Shown here piece after piece: positions 1 through 8,754 of a stretch of 64,000 nt of DNA (the first letter of the stretch is position 1; each line of letters starts with the position of its first letter). Both the position numbers and the translations under genes were made by a program. The stretch comes from G964291335 sp964291335 (GTDB taxonomy: Bacteria > Chloroflexota > Dehalococcoidia > Lucifugimonadales > UBA3495), in assembly GCA_964291335.2 (NCBI GenBank), contig OZ219748.1:2232001-2296000 (forward strand), given 5' to 3'. The notes under the pieces are model-generated. The model was not told the origin of the DNA and ran no database searches. It saw only the letters and a program-made list of their open reading frames with translations.

Positions 1-2
1 TT

Positions 3-3000
3 CTGCTTTGGCCAATGGCGGCGGCACGGGGGGCTTTGTCTCAAGCTGCCGACTCCGTCAGGGAAGCGCACCGCCGGGGCAGCCGTTTATGGGGCGGCCC
101 AAGCATGCAGCGTATCTGGCTGACTTTGTCCTGGGCGCTGGTGATTGGCACATTGGCCGCCACGGCTTTCTACAGCCTGGCCTTTCAGCGGGTTTATGCC
201 AACCCCCACCCGGCGGTGGCTGCCTCTCAGTGGATTAACGAGAATATTCCCCAGGGCGCTGCTATTGTCAACGATAACCATTGGGATGATTCCATACCCG
301 GGTTGCACTCCTACGAAATCTGGCAGTTCCCCATCTATGAAGGAGACCACCCCGATAAGATGGCTCAGCTGGCGGCAAGGCTGGCGTCGTCCGAACTGGT
401 GGTGTTTTACAGCCATCGCACCTTTACCAGCGTAGCTCGCGACCCGGAGCGGTTCCCTTACAGCAGAAACTACCACCAGCGGTTATTTGACGGCCGTTTG
501 GGTTACTATCCGGAAAAGGTATTTACCTCCTTCCCGAGCCTGGCCGGCGTGGCCTTTGTGGATGACCCCTACAGCCCTGCCGGGCTGCCGAAGCCGGAGC
601 CGCCGACCAGACAGCAAGAACCGTGGTTGCAGATAAACCTGGGTTACGCCGACGATAATGTGGTCGGCTATGACCACCCCCAGTCCCTGGTTTTCCGCAA
701 TGTAGAGCGGCTGTCGGAAGAAAACCTGGCGGCCCAGCTGCTGGACTTTACCGCTCCGGAAACCGGGCATTTGATGCTGTCGGATGAACAGCGGGCGCAG
801 CAGCAGGCCGGGGGAACCTGGTCGGAGATTTACCGGACGGATAGCTGGACCAACCGGGTTCCGGCGCTGGCCTGGCTGCTGGCAGTGGAGTTGATTTACC
901 TGGCCGCCCTGCCCCTTGTCATGGTACTGTTTCGCGCCCTCCCGGATCGGGGAATCGTCCTGGGGCGCATTCTGGGGTTGCTTCTGACCAGTTACCTGGT
1001 CTGGATAGCGGTCAGCCTGGGGTGGTTCAGGTTTTCCGCCGTCACAATAGCTTTTGCCATCATGTCGGTGGCCTTGCTGTCGGGGCTGGCGGCCGTCTTT
1101 CGGTGGAGAGAACTGCTGGATTTTCTGCGCCACCGCTGGCGGCTTCTGCTCATCGGGGAAGCCCTGTTCCTGCTGGCGTTCCTCGCCTTTGTGATTATCC
1201 GCGCCTATAACCCGGACCTGTGGACCCTCTGGCGGGGCGGTGAAAAGCCAATGGAACTGGCCTACCTCAACGCCGTAGTCCGCTCTACTACCCTGCCGCC
1301 GTACGACCCATGGTTCGCCGGAGGCTACCTCAACTATTACTACTGGGGTTATTTTGTGTTGGCCCTGCCCATCCGGCTGACCGGCATAGTTACCGGCGTG
1401 GCCTTCAATCTGGCCGTGCCTCTCCTGTTCGCTTTGACGATAACCGGGGCCTACTCGCTGGTTTACAACCTGGCGCAGGGCTGGCAGAACTCCCGCAAGC
1501 AAACCCCGCCGGCGGAGGGCGCTGCCGCTTCAGTCCCGGCGCCCGGTTGCAACGCCCAGGCAGAACCCGGAAAGGGAACAGAGCCGGTTGCGCCGGAGGA
1601 AGCCCGGGCGGCGCGGTTCTCCCTGTCGCAGCTCTGGCGCCACCCGGTAGCCGCCGGCCTGGTTGGCGCCCTGTTCGTGGGGGTAATCGCCAACCTGGAC
1701 GGAATGCTCCAGCTGATTCAGGGATCCTGGGTAGTTCTGATAAATGACGACGTTTCCTTCCCCTCCTTCGACTTCTGGCGCAGCAGCCGAATGCTGCCCA
1801 ATTCAGAGAACTTTGCGCCGAACCTTCTGGCCTTCTGGGTGCCGGGAAGGGAAGAGGCGGGGATTGAAGTTGGCTGGCACATTACCGAATTTCCATTCTT
1901 CACCTTCCTGTTCGCCGATTTGCACGCCCACATGATGGCGATCCCCTTCTCGCTGCTGGCCCTCGGTTTGGGCCTGAACCTGATGGCCGGCTGCCGTCAG
2001 CAGCCGGGCTGGGCGTGGAGCCTCTGGGCCGCCGCCTTGCTGGGGCTGGCAGTCGGCGCCCTGTGGTTAATCAACACCTGGGACTACCCCAGTTACCTGA
2101 TGCTCTCCCTCGGTTTGGTTGGTTTGGCCGCTTGCTGCGCGCCGGGCGAAGCGTCGGCTCGGGTTGCCAAAGGGGTAACGCTGGCGGTGGTTATGGTCCT
2201 GACCAGCGTCGTCCCCTTCCTGCCCTTCCACCTGACGATGGACTCTTTCGGCACTTTCATCGAGGCCAGCCGGTGGCGTACCCCCCTGGAGCGGTATGTA
2301 GCCATTCACGGGCTGTTCCTTTTTATAGTGGTTTCCTTCCTGGCCTTTCAGGCGCGGCGGTCCCTGCTGCTGGCTTTCGGCGGAATAATCTCAGGGTGGC
2401 GCTTGCCGGGAAGTTCCGTCGGCGAAAGCCCGGAGGCTTCAGCCTCCCCGCTGCTGCGGGTTGGCGCCCTCCTCATTCTGGGCATTGGCCTGGCGGCGGC
2501 TGTCTATCTGTTGGCCGCCGGCTATTGGACCGCCGGGGCGTTGATGACGCTGTTAACCGTTGTCGGCCTGGTTATCTGGCGGGAATTGACGGCCGGCGGA
2601 GCGGAGCGCCCTTATTCCTTGTTCCCCCTGGCGCTTTTGAGCCTGGCCCTGCTGATTGGCATCGGCGTGGAGCTGGTGCGCTTTACCGGGGATATTGGGC
2701 GGATGAACTCCCTGTTCAAGTATTACCTGGAAGCCTGGGTGCTGTTCGGGGTGGCGTCAGCCTATATGCTGTGGCGGTTGAGCCTGGACTGGAGCATACC
2801 CCGGCTGCAGAATCATCGGTGGGCCGCAGCCTGGGTCGGCGTGCTGGTTTTTCTGGTAGCTTCCGGCTTGGTTTATGCCGTAATGGGGACTGATGACCGG
2901 TTGGCGGATCGTTTTAACAGCCAGCCGCCCACCCTGGACGGTATGGCGTACATGGACCAGACGGTTTACCTTGAGCGGGGGCAGCCCATCCAGTTGCAGG

Positions 3001-3740
3001 GAGACGCTCAGGCCATGCGGTGGCTGCAGGATAACGTGCCCGGGTCGCCGGTGGTGCTGGAGGCCCACACGGAACAATATCGCTGGGGCGCCAGGATAGC
3101 TAACTATACCGGCCTGCCCACCATACTGGGTTGGCCCTGGCACCAGATTCAGCAGCGCGGCAGCAGTTCGAAAATAGCTGACCGGGCCAGGGACGTCGCA
3201 ACGATTTACGAGACCGAAGATCTGTCGGTCGCACAGAACTTGCTGCGGCAGTACGGGGTTAGGTATGTGGTGGTGGGCGAGCTGGAGCGTATTTATTACC
3301 CGGACAACGGGTTGGCGAAATTTGATACAATGGCCCGCCAGGGCGTTGCTTCCCGCGCCTTTGATAACGGGAATACCGCCATTTACCAGCTTGTTTTGGA
3401 CGATGCCTCTGCTGCCGCGCTGGAACCAGTTTTACAGGAGCCGATAATGGATGCAGGTACAGTAACTACGATTGCCGTTATCAGAGATTTGTTGGTCATT
3501 CTGGTATTGGCTGTTTTGGTTCTCTTTCTGGCCGGCCTGGGAGCGCTGTTGGTGAGTATGTTTGACTTGCTGAAAACCCTGAAGCGCATCGCCGCCAATG
3601 CAGAAGAGGCGTCAACCGTGATGCTTTCTACCTCTAAAGACGTTGCCCAAACCCTGAGCTTCTTTGGTACGGTCAACCGGATAGTTTCCCGAGCCACCCG
3701 GTTCAGGCGGGAAAGAAGTCAGCCGGACCGGGGAAGGTAA
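3..3740 (+). CDS. DUF2298 / 'YYY' family polytopic membrane protein (5' end outside window)
   Basis: Very large multi-pass membrane protein of the Chloroflexi/archaeal YYY (DUF2298) family. The function is not established; a glycosyltransferase-like role is often suspected. The frame is open to the window edge, so the ATG at 15 may not be the real start. Family landmarks are visible: an early soluble segment (PHPAVAASQWI, NIPQGA), the ITEFPFF...DLHAHM block near residue 640, INTWDYPSY near 690, RMNSLFKYYLEAW near 900, and a C-terminal soluble part with RDVATIYETED and YVVVGELERIYYP. About 15-20 hydrophobic helices alternate with short loops, and a proline/alanine-rich loop lies near residues 500-540. 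The last ~97 residues are an extra segment with one helix and a polar amphipathic tail that looks like an appended small protein (see internal start at 3447). Confidence 0.85.
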   Translation: MLWPMAAARGALSQAADSVREAHRRGSRLWGGPSMQRIWLTLSWALVIGTLAATAFYSLAFQRVYANPHPAVAASQWINENIPQGAAIVNDNHWDDSIPGLHSYEIWQFPIYEGDHPDKMAQLAARLASSELVVFYSHRTFTSVARDPERFPYSRNYHQRLFDGRLGYYPEKVFTSFPSLAGVAFVDDPYSPAGLPKPEPPTRQQEPWLQINLGYADDNVVGYDHPQSLVFRNVERLSEENLAAQLLDFTAPETGHLMLSDEQRAQQQAGGTWSEIYRTDSWTNRVPALAWLLAVELIYLAALPLVMVLFRALPDRGIVLGRILGLLLTSYLVWIAVSLGWFRFSAVTIAFAIMSVALLSGLAAVFRWRELLDFLRHRWRLLLIGEALFLLAFLAFVIIRAYNPDLWTLWRGGEKPMELAYLNAVVRSTTLPPYDPWFAGGYLNYYYWGYFVLALPIRLTGIVTGVAFNLAVPLLFALTITGAYSLVYNLAQGWQNSRKQTPPAEGAAASVPAPGCNAQAEPGKGTEPVAPEEARAARFSLSQLWRHPVAAGLVGALFVGVIANLDGMLQLIQGSWVVLINDDVSFPSFDFWRSSRMLPNSENFAPNLLAFWVPGREEAGIEVGWHITEFPFFTFLFADLHAHMMAIPFSLLALGLGLNLMAGCRQQPGWAWSLWAAALLGLAVGALWLINTWDYPSYLMLSLGLVGLAACCAPGEASARVAKGVTLAVVMVLTSVVPFLPFHLTMDSFGTFIEASRWRTPLERYVAIHGLFLFIVVSFLAFQARRSLLLAFGGIISGWRLPGSSVGESPEASASPLLRVGALLILGIGLAAAVYLLAAGYWTAGALMTLLTVVGLVIWRELTAGGAERPYSLFPLALLSLALLIGIGVELVRFTGDIGRMNSLFKYYLEAWVLFGVASAYMLWRLSLDWSIPRLQNHRWAAAWVGVLVFLVASGLVYAVMGTDDRLADRFNSQPPTLDGMAYMDQTVYLERGQPIQLQGDAQAMRWLQDNVPGSPVVLEAHTEQYRWGARIANYTGLPTILGWPWHQIQQRGSSSKIADRARDVATIYETEDLSVAQNLLRQYGVRYVVVGELERIYYPDNGLAKFDTMARQGVASRAFDNGNTAIYQLVLDDASAAALEPVLQEPIMDAGTVTTIAVIRDLLVILVLAVLVLFLAGLGALLVSMFDLLKTLKRIAANAEEASTVMLSTSKDVAQTLSFFGTVNRIVSRATRFRRERSQPDRGR
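3447..3740 (+). other. In-frame internal start with strong ribosome binding site: possible separate 97-residue membrane protein
   Basis: AGGAG at 3436-3440 lies 6 nt before an in-frame ATG at 3447. The protein from there (MDAGTVTTIAVIRDLL...) has one transmembrane helix followed by a charged amphipathic tail and has no counterpart in the core YYY architecture. Either the upstream gene lost its stop and fused to a small downstream gene, or both a long and a short product are made. No stop codon separates the two parts here. Confidence 0.4.
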
Positions 3741-3875
3741 AGGCGTGCAGTTGAACGTTGCGCGGCGCTCCGGGGGGCGGGCAGATGCTTGAAAGTTCAG
3801 GCTTCGGTTCGTCCTGGTTTTCCGGGGGAGGGGTTGCCCCGGGCTTCCCGGGCCGTAAAGCCGGGGCTGCCCAGG

Positions 3876-4709
3876 CTACAGCTCCAGATTCCACCGGGGG
3901 TAGGAGCCGAAGACCTTAAGGGTGGTAACCTGCTTTTCCAGCGCCTCCAGCGCCTCTTTAACTACCGTGTTTTCCCGGTGGCCCTCGCAATCCACCAGAA
4001 AGATGTAACGGCCTAAAACCTCTTTGTTGGGGCGCGATTCAATCTTGACCAGGTTCAGGTTGCGCAAGGCGAACAGCCCCAGCGCATTATAAAGCGAACC
4101 CGGCCGGTCCTGGGCGAAAGAGAAGCAAATGGAAGTCTTGTCCCGCCCGGTAGGCGGGTGGTCGCAGGGCGCCAGAAGCACAAACCGGGTGGCGTTGTTG
4201 GCGCGGTCCTGAATGCTCCGGTCAATAATCTCTGCGCCGTAGAGGGTGGCCGCCCGCTGCGGGGCAATCGCCGCTGCCGGCGTCGGGCTGTTCAGCATAT
4301 CGTTGACTGCCGCCGAGTTGCTCAGCGACGCCGTAGGAACGGCCAGTGGGTAGTTCTCCTCCAGGTAGTGGCGGCACTGACCCAGCGACTGGGGGTGCGA
4401 GTAGATTATTTCAATGCTGCCGGCGTTCCCGCCCGGCTTAATCATCAGGCAATGTTCAATGGGCATTACCACCTCATTGCAGATGAACAAATCCGTTTCG
4501 CTAATCAGGTAGTCCAGGGTATTCACCACGGCGCCTTCCAGGCTGTTTTCAATAGGCACTATTCCCTCGTCAGCGATGCCGTCAGACACCGCCCGGCATA
4601 CGGCCGGTATAGTCGGGAAGGGCAGCAACTCGGCTGACGCATCATAGAGCAGCGCCGCCTCTTCCGTGTAAGTTCCCGCCGGCCCGAAATAGGAAATGCG
4701 CTTGACCAC
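3876..4709 (-). CDS. pheA: Prephenate dehydratase
   Basis: Converts prephenate to phenylpyruvate in phenylalanine synthesis; cytosolic. The 277-residue length is that of the stand-alone (non-chorismate-mutase) form. The catalytic domain spans about 1-185, with ENS at 54-56 and the TRF motif at 174-176 (NNATRFVLL). An ACT regulatory domain spans about 190-275, with the ESRP phenylalanine-binding motif at 224-227, so feedback inhibition by phenylalanine is expected. It is the last gene of the minus-strand potassium-uptake operon, 2 nt after a TrkA-type gene, so it is probably co-transcribed with genes of unrelated function. Confidence 0.95.
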   Translation of the reverse strand: MVKRISYFGPAGTYTEEAALLYDASAELLPFPTIPAVCRAVSDGIADEGIVPIENSLEGAVVNTLDYLISETDLFICNEVVMPIEHCLMIKPGGNAGSIEIIYSHPQSLGQCRHYLEENYPLAVPTASLSNSAAVNDMLNSPTPAAAIAPQRAATLYGAEIIDRSIQDRANNATRFVLLAPCDHPPTGRDKTSICFSFAQDRPGSLYNALGLFALRNLNLVKIESRPNKEVLGRYIFLVDCEGHRENTVVKEALEALEKQVTTLKVFGSYPRWNLEL

Positions 4710-4711
4710 TG

Positions 4712-5371
4712 CTAGGCTCCGGTTAACGTATCGTACAGACTCGTTTCTTCTTCCAGCCGGGTAACCAGGTATGCTTCGTCATTCCCGGCCAGGGAAGCAG
4801 CTTCTCCCGGCGCCAGCGCCCGGTTCTGGCGGATGACCAGGGAGAAGAAACTGTGCGGCGGCAGTTCAATTTGCGCCAGCGGCTTCCCAATCACCTGGGC
4901 ATCCTCAGGTATGGTTACGCTGACTAAAACCGTATTGGGCGCCGGCAGGCTTCGCAAATGGTTAAGTTTGTCGCCCATAATGCTGCCTTCCAGCGCGCCC
5001 AGTATCAGGTCGCCGGCGTTGATTACCTTGTCCACGCCCAGAATCCGAAAGATAGCCTGGTTCTTGTCGTCCCGAATTACCGCAACGGTTTGCGCAATAG
5101 AAAAAAGCTGCTTGCCCAATTGACAGATGACCAGGTTAGTCTCATCTTTACCGGTAACTGCAATCAAGCACTGAGCCCGGGCGGCCCCTGCCTGCCTCAA
5201 GTCTTCCTGGTCGGCGCCATCGCCCTGGAATACGACGCTTCCCATCTCTTCCCACAGCAACCGGCAGCGTTGCAGCTTCTGCTCCATAACCACCACTTCA
5301 TGGCCGGAAGCCAGCAGCAGTTTGGCGAGGCTGTACCCCGCCTCGCTGCAACCAACTATGATGATAAACAT
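4712..5371 (-). CDS. TrkA-type potassium channel regulatory protein (RCK N and C domains)
   Basis: Cytosolic gating subunit of a Trk/Ktr potassium transporter. Residues 1 to ~135 form a Rossmann TrkA-N domain with a G-C-S-E-A-G nucleotide-binding loop at 7-12, and ~140-215 a TrkA-C ligand domain. The length of 219 is typical of KtrA-like proteins. The start overlaps the stop of the preceding TrkA-N gene by one base, and pheA follows after 2 nt. It is one of three TrkA-like proteins in the operon; the pair formed with the upstream single-domain protein resembles a split long TrkA with two N domains. Confidence 0.88.
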   Translation of the reverse strand: MFIIIVGCSEAGYSLAKLLLASGHEVVVMEQKLQRCRLLWEEMGSVVFQGDGADQEDLRQAGAARAQCLIAVTGKDETNLVICQLGKQLFSIAQTVAVIRDDKNQAIFRILGVDKVINAGDLILGALEGSIMGDKLNHLRSLPAPNTVLVSVTIPEDAQVIGKPLAQIELPPHSFFSLVIRQNRALAPGEAASLAGNDEAYLVTRLEEETSLYDTLTGA

Positions 5372-5784
5372 CAGCCGGCAACCTGATGAGCCAGATATTG
5401 CCGGATATTTTCCAGGGAAGCGGCCCCGGTATCAACCGTATTGAGGCCAATGCTGCGGTAAAACTCCCGTAAACCGGGGTCTTCCAGCAGGCAGAATACC
5501 CCGGGAACGTTAAAAATGTGGTGGGCGATTTGCGCCACCAAGGCGTTCTTGTGGTCATCATCCGAGAAAGCCAGCAAAACGTCAGCGCTGTCGATGCCGC
5601 CGGTTTGCAGGTAATCCTGCAGCAGCGGCTCCGCGGTTACCACCACATCCACCCCGGCCGCCCTTGCCAGCCGGGCCAGGCGGTCTTCATCATGGTCCAG
5701 CACGGTGATGCGGCAGCCGCCTTCGGCCAGGCCGGGAGCCAGGCTCCGGGTCAGAGAACTGCACCCAAAAATCAGAATATCCAT
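5371..5784 (-). CDS. Single-domain TrkA-N protein with degenerate nucleotide-binding loop
   Basis: 137-residue protein with only a Rossmann-type TrkA-N domain (MDILIFGCSSLTRSLA, then LDHDEDRL). The usual GxGxxG loop has become G-C-S-S-L-T, losing the later glycines, so NAD/ATP binding is doubtful. No TrkA-C domain follows; instead the next gene supplies N and C domains. It may be a structural partner of the 219-residue TrkA in a heteromeric gating ring. It lies 4 nt after the usp gene and overlaps its downstream neighbour by one base, so expression is tightly coupled. Confidence 0.75.
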   Translation of the reverse strand: MDILIFGCSSLTRSLAPGLAEGGCRITVLDHDEDRLARLARAAGVDVVVTAEPLLQDYLQTGGIDSADVLLAFSDDDHKNALVAQIAHHIFNVPGVFCLLEDPGLREFYRSIGLNTVDTGAASLENIRQYLAHQVAG

Positions 5785-5788
5785 CCGG

Positions 5789-6244
5789 TCAACCCTGCTG
5801 CGCCGGCAGTCGGGGGGCTTCTTCCCGGCAAACCATCACCTGACAGGAAGCGTTTTTAAGGATGTAATCGGACGTGGAACCCAGGTTCCGGCCAACGGCC
5901 TGACGCCGAAAAGGCAAACCAACTACCACCAGGTCCATATTCCGGTCGGCGGCCTCCAGGACAATAGCCGGGCCGGCGTTCCTGGCCTCCAGCAGGGTGG
6001 CGCTGACCCGGCACTTTTCCGAGCGGGCAATTCCTTCAATGCCGGTCAGTATGGCCTCACCCTCGTCGTAACTGCGTCGTATGGTATTGGAACCTAAAGG
6101 AAATACCAGCGGCACTTCAATAACGTACAGGGCAAAAAGCTGGGCCCTGGCCTGGCGCGCCAGTTGACAAGCCCAATGAAAAGCCATGTTGCTGGCCGGT
6201 TTGCCATTCACCGGAGCCAGAACCCGCAAACGCTTGTGCCACAT
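5789..6244 (-). CDS. Universal stress protein (UspA family)
   Basis: 151 residues with one Usp domain. The N-terminal beta strand RLRVLAPVNG, a DLVVVGLPFR strand and the phosphate-binding stretch G-R-N-L-G-S-T-S match ATP-binding Usp proteins. It sits inside the Trk operon between two TrkA-type genes (23 nt after one, 4 nt before the next). Usp proteins are known as partners or regulators of ion transporters in several bacteria, so a role in sensing ATP or c-di-AMP for potassium uptake is plausible but inferred from context only. Confidence 0.88.
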   Translation of the reverse strand: MWHKRLRVLAPVNGKPASNMAFHWACQLARQARAQLFALYVIEVPLVFPLGSNTIRRSYDEGEAILTGIEGIARSEKCRVSATLLEARNAGPAIVLEAADRNMDLVVVGLPFRRQAVGRNLGSTSDYILKNASCQVMVCREEAPRLPAQQG

Positions 6245-6267
6245 ACCGGCGCTGGCGGTCTCCCGGG

Positions 6268-6969
6268 TCAGCCTTCGGATACCCGGGGTAATTGGGGGGC
6301 AATTGAGGTTATTCCGGCCACATGGTTGCTGTTTCCGGCAATCAACAAAACATCTCCCGAGTTTATCCGTTCATCTTTGGCCGGGTTCAGAATGTAACTG
6401 CGGCCCCGCCGCAAGGCCAGCACGGTTAAGGAATAGAGGCCATCAGCCCCGGCCAGCCCGGCCTCCTCCAGGGTTTTGCCCACCATGCCCTCCCGGTTAT
6501 CGGTGGGCCTGATTTTGCTGATTCCAGCGCTGGGTACAATCTCCATATAATCCAGAACGCCATGGTTGAAATCCACGTGGGCCACCCGGCGGGCGCTTTC
6601 TTCTTCCGGGTGTACCACCCGGTTTACACCAATCCGTTCCAGCGCTTCCCCGTGCAGTTCATTGGCCGCCCGGGCAATGATGAACGGAACCTCCAGACTC
6701 TTCAACAGCATAGCAATCAGAATGCTGGATTGAACGTTATCGTCGCCCAGGGCAATTACCGCCACATCATATTCGGCGATACCCAGTTCCCGCAAGGACG
6801 CCTCACTGGTAGCGTCAGTCCTTACCGCGTAGGTCGCCTGCCCCAGCATGGCCTGAACCCGTTCTTCATCGCGGTCAAGCACCAGAACATCGTGGCCGGC
6901 CTGGTACAGCTCCCGGGCTACGCCAACGCCGAACCGCCCCATGCCAATTACACAGACACGCTTGGCCAT
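6268..6969 (-). CDS. trkA: Potassium uptake regulator TrkA/KtrA
   Basis: 233-residue RCK protein with the intact nucleotide-binding loop IGMGRFGVGVA (about 8-18), acidic LDRDEE at the end of beta 2, and a TrkA-C domain from about 145. It binds nucleotides and gates the TrkH/KtrB pore. It lies directly downstream of trkH (11 nt), so this is the most likely canonical partner, while the other two TrkA-like proteins are accessory. The start ATG at 6969 follows a GAGGGG Shine-Dalgarno sequence. Confidence 0.92.
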   Translation of the reverse strand: MAKRVCVIGMGRFGVGVARELYQAGHDVLVLDRDEERVQAMLGQATYAVRTDATSEASLRELGIAEYDVAVIALGDDNVQSSILIAMLLKSLEVPFIIARAANELHGEALERIGVNRVVHPEEESARRVAHVDFNHGVLDYMEIVPSAGISKIRPTDNREGMVGKTLEEAGLAGADGLYSLTVLALRRGRSYILNPAKDERINSGDVLLIAGNSNHVAGITSIAPQLPRVSEG

Positions 6970-6980
6970 TCCCCTCTCCG

Positions 6981-8441
6981 TTAGCCTATTTTAACCCTTT
7001 CCCGGGCAAAACGATACACGGTAGTTTCCTGGGGCGTCAGCGCCAAAGCCAGCGTTAAAGGCCCGATACGGCCGATGAACATCAGCAGGGCGAGAATTGC
7101 CTGGGAGGTTACCGTCAGGTTTGGTACTATGCCGGTGGAAGAGCCATTGGTGGCAAAGGCGGAAACAGTATCGAAGAACAGATTAAGAAACTTCAGCTGG
7201 CCGGCCCGCAATGCTTCAGCCTCCACAATGGTTAGCGCCGGCACGGCAACCACGATAATTGACAGGCCCAGCCCGGCAACGGCGATGGCCCGCAGCACCT
7301 GGGCCTGGGGCACTTCCCGCCCAAAGGCTTCGGCCTGGGGCCGGGCGCGGATGGACGATATGACGGCTACTACGATTACCGCCAGCGTATTTACCTTGAT
7401 GCCGCCGGCCACCGACCCGGAAGCCCCGCCGACAAACATCAGAAAGGTGTAAATCAGCTTGGTAAAGTCTTCAGCCTGGTGAAAGTCCTGAATGACGAAA
7501 CCGGCCGTTCTGCCGCTGACCGAATGGAACAGGGAACTGCCCATCTTCTCCAGAAAGTTGTGGTAATCTCCCACGCCGACGCTGATGTATTCGGCCAGAA
7601 GAAAAGCGCCGAAGCCAATGAGCCACAGGGCGCCGCTGCCAACCAACACCAGCTTGGTATCCAGGGAAAAGCGGGAAAACCGCCGGTTACGGTAAAGGTC
7701 CACCAGCGTCGTCCAGCCAATACAGCCCACGATAATCAGGCTTCCCATCATTCCCTGAATCGGCCAGCTCCGCTCCAGAATCGCCAGAGAGCGGGCGTCG
7801 GAAATCTCCGGCAGAATGGAAAAACCGGCATTATTGAAGGAAGACACAGAAAGAAAAACCGCCTGCCAGGCCGTTTCCAACACCCCCAGGCCGGTTATTT
7901 CCCGCAATGGCGGGAACATGGCCGCCGCCCCGACGGCATAAATCAGAAAAACCACCAGAACAATGTTCCGCGTTATCGCCCGAAGGCCGCCCAACTGCTC
8001 GCCGCCCACCGTCTCGCGCAGCGCCAGCTGTTGATTCAGGCTGGCTTGCTGCCCGATTAGCACCAGTACGAAGGTGGCTGAGACCATAAAGCCCAGGCCG
8101 CCAACCAGCATCAGCGCAAAAATGACGGTTTGACCGAAGGCGCTCCAGTGGTTGGCGGTGCTGACGGCTGTGTGCCCGGTAACGGTAACGGCGGATGTGG
8201 CAGTGAAAAAGGCCACTACCGGCGATGTCAACTCCCCCTGGTTGCTGGCAAAAGGCATAGCCAGCAGAACTCCGCCGACTGCAATAAGAAACAGGAAACC
8301 GTAAAGCAGCAGAAAAGGCGGAGTAAAGGCCCGGCTCGGACGCCGTGGAGTAACCTCACCCGAATAAACGGGCTGCACTTCGGCAAGCCGGGGATGTCGG
8401 ATAACGCTGTCGCGGGGGCGACTTGGCCGGTTAACGTTCAC
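6981..8441 (-). CDS. trkH: Potassium transporter TrkH/KtrB, pore subunit
   Basis: Integral-membrane K+ translocating subunit. The four pore-loop regions are visible: TATSAVTVTGHT, FNNAGFS, SGRTAGF and ATNGSSTG, each with the selectivity-filter glycine. The frame is open from 8468 (TTG), but GTG at 8441 is preceded by GAGG at 6 nt, giving 486 residues; the upstream TTG has no ribosome binding site. A hydrophilic N-terminal tail of about 40 residues precedes the first helix. It heads the operon trkH-trkA-usp-trkA-N-trkA-pheA and has a good promoter at 8600-8628 with a leader of more than 120 nt. Confidence 0.93.
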   Translation of the reverse strand: MNVNRPSRPRDSVIRHPRLAEVQPVYSGEVTPRRPSRAFTPPFLLLYGFLFLIAVGGVLLAMPFASNQGELTSPVVAFFTATSAVTVTGHTAVSTANHWSAFGQTVIFALMLVGGLGFMVSATFVLVLIGQQASLNQQLALRETVGGEQLGGLRAITRNIVLVVFLIYAVGAAAMFPPLREITGLGVLETAWQAVFLSVSSFNNAGFSILPEISDARSLAILERSWPIQGMMGSLIIVGCIGWTTLVDLYRNRRFSRFSLDTKLVLVGSGALWLIGFGAFLLAEYISVGVGDYHNFLEKMGSSLFHSVSGRTAGFVIQDFHQAEDFTKLIYTFLMFVGGASGSVAGGIKVNTLAVIVVAVISSIRARPQAEAFGREVPQAQVLRAIAVAGLGLSIIVVAVPALTIVEAEALRAGQLKFLNLFFDTVSAFATNGSSTGIVPNLTVTSQAILALLMFIGRIGPLTLALALTPQETTVYRFARERVKIG

Positions 8442-8599
8442 CAGCAGCCTCGACGCGGAGAACAACAAGGGACATGGGGTTCAGCCAGAATTGGCCGGCC
8501 CTGGAATTGGCCCCTGCGCTAACCTCGGTTAACACTGCAATCCGGAAAAGGCCAGCCCGGCAAAGAAACCGCCCCGTCTTTTCGCCATCGTTCCGGGCC

Positions 8600-8628
8600 A
8601 GTTTAGAATCTGTCCGGGGAAGTGTCAA
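8600..8628 (-). promoter_or_regulatory. Sigma-70-type promoter of the trkH operon
   Basis: On the minus strand TTGACA (8623-8628), a 17-nt spacer and TAAACT (8600-8605). The expected start near 8593 leaves a leader of about 125-150 nt before trkH. No known riboswitch consensus, including c-di-AMP ydaO, was recognised in the leader. Confidence 0.65.
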
Positions 8629-8662
8629 TCGTTTGCCCGGTATCCCGACTGAAACCGCCCCC

Positions 8663-8700
8663 GTCGCCGGATTGCCGCCGGCAGCAATCCGGCGACTTTT
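8663..8700 (+). terminator. Intrinsic-terminator-like hairpin between divergent genes
   Basis: Perfect 13-bp stem (8663-8675 with 8684-8696, GTCGCCGGATTGC and its complement), 8-nt loop, then TTTT on the plus strand. No plus-strand gene lies upstream, so it would end a transcript starting in the trkH upstream region, or merely insulate the next gene. Confidence 0.45.
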
Positions 8701-8737
8701 GCCGGCGCAAAGCCTATGATTCCGGCATGGTTTCAGC

Positions 8738-8743
8738 TATAAT
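8738..8743 (+). promoter_or_regulatory. -10 element of a probably leaderless gene
   Basis: A perfect TATAAT lies 11 nt before the ATG at 8755, so transcription should begin within a few bases of the start codon. There is no Shine-Dalgarno sequence and no clear -35 box. Confidence 0.5.
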
Positions 8744-8754
8744 ATGTAAACCGT

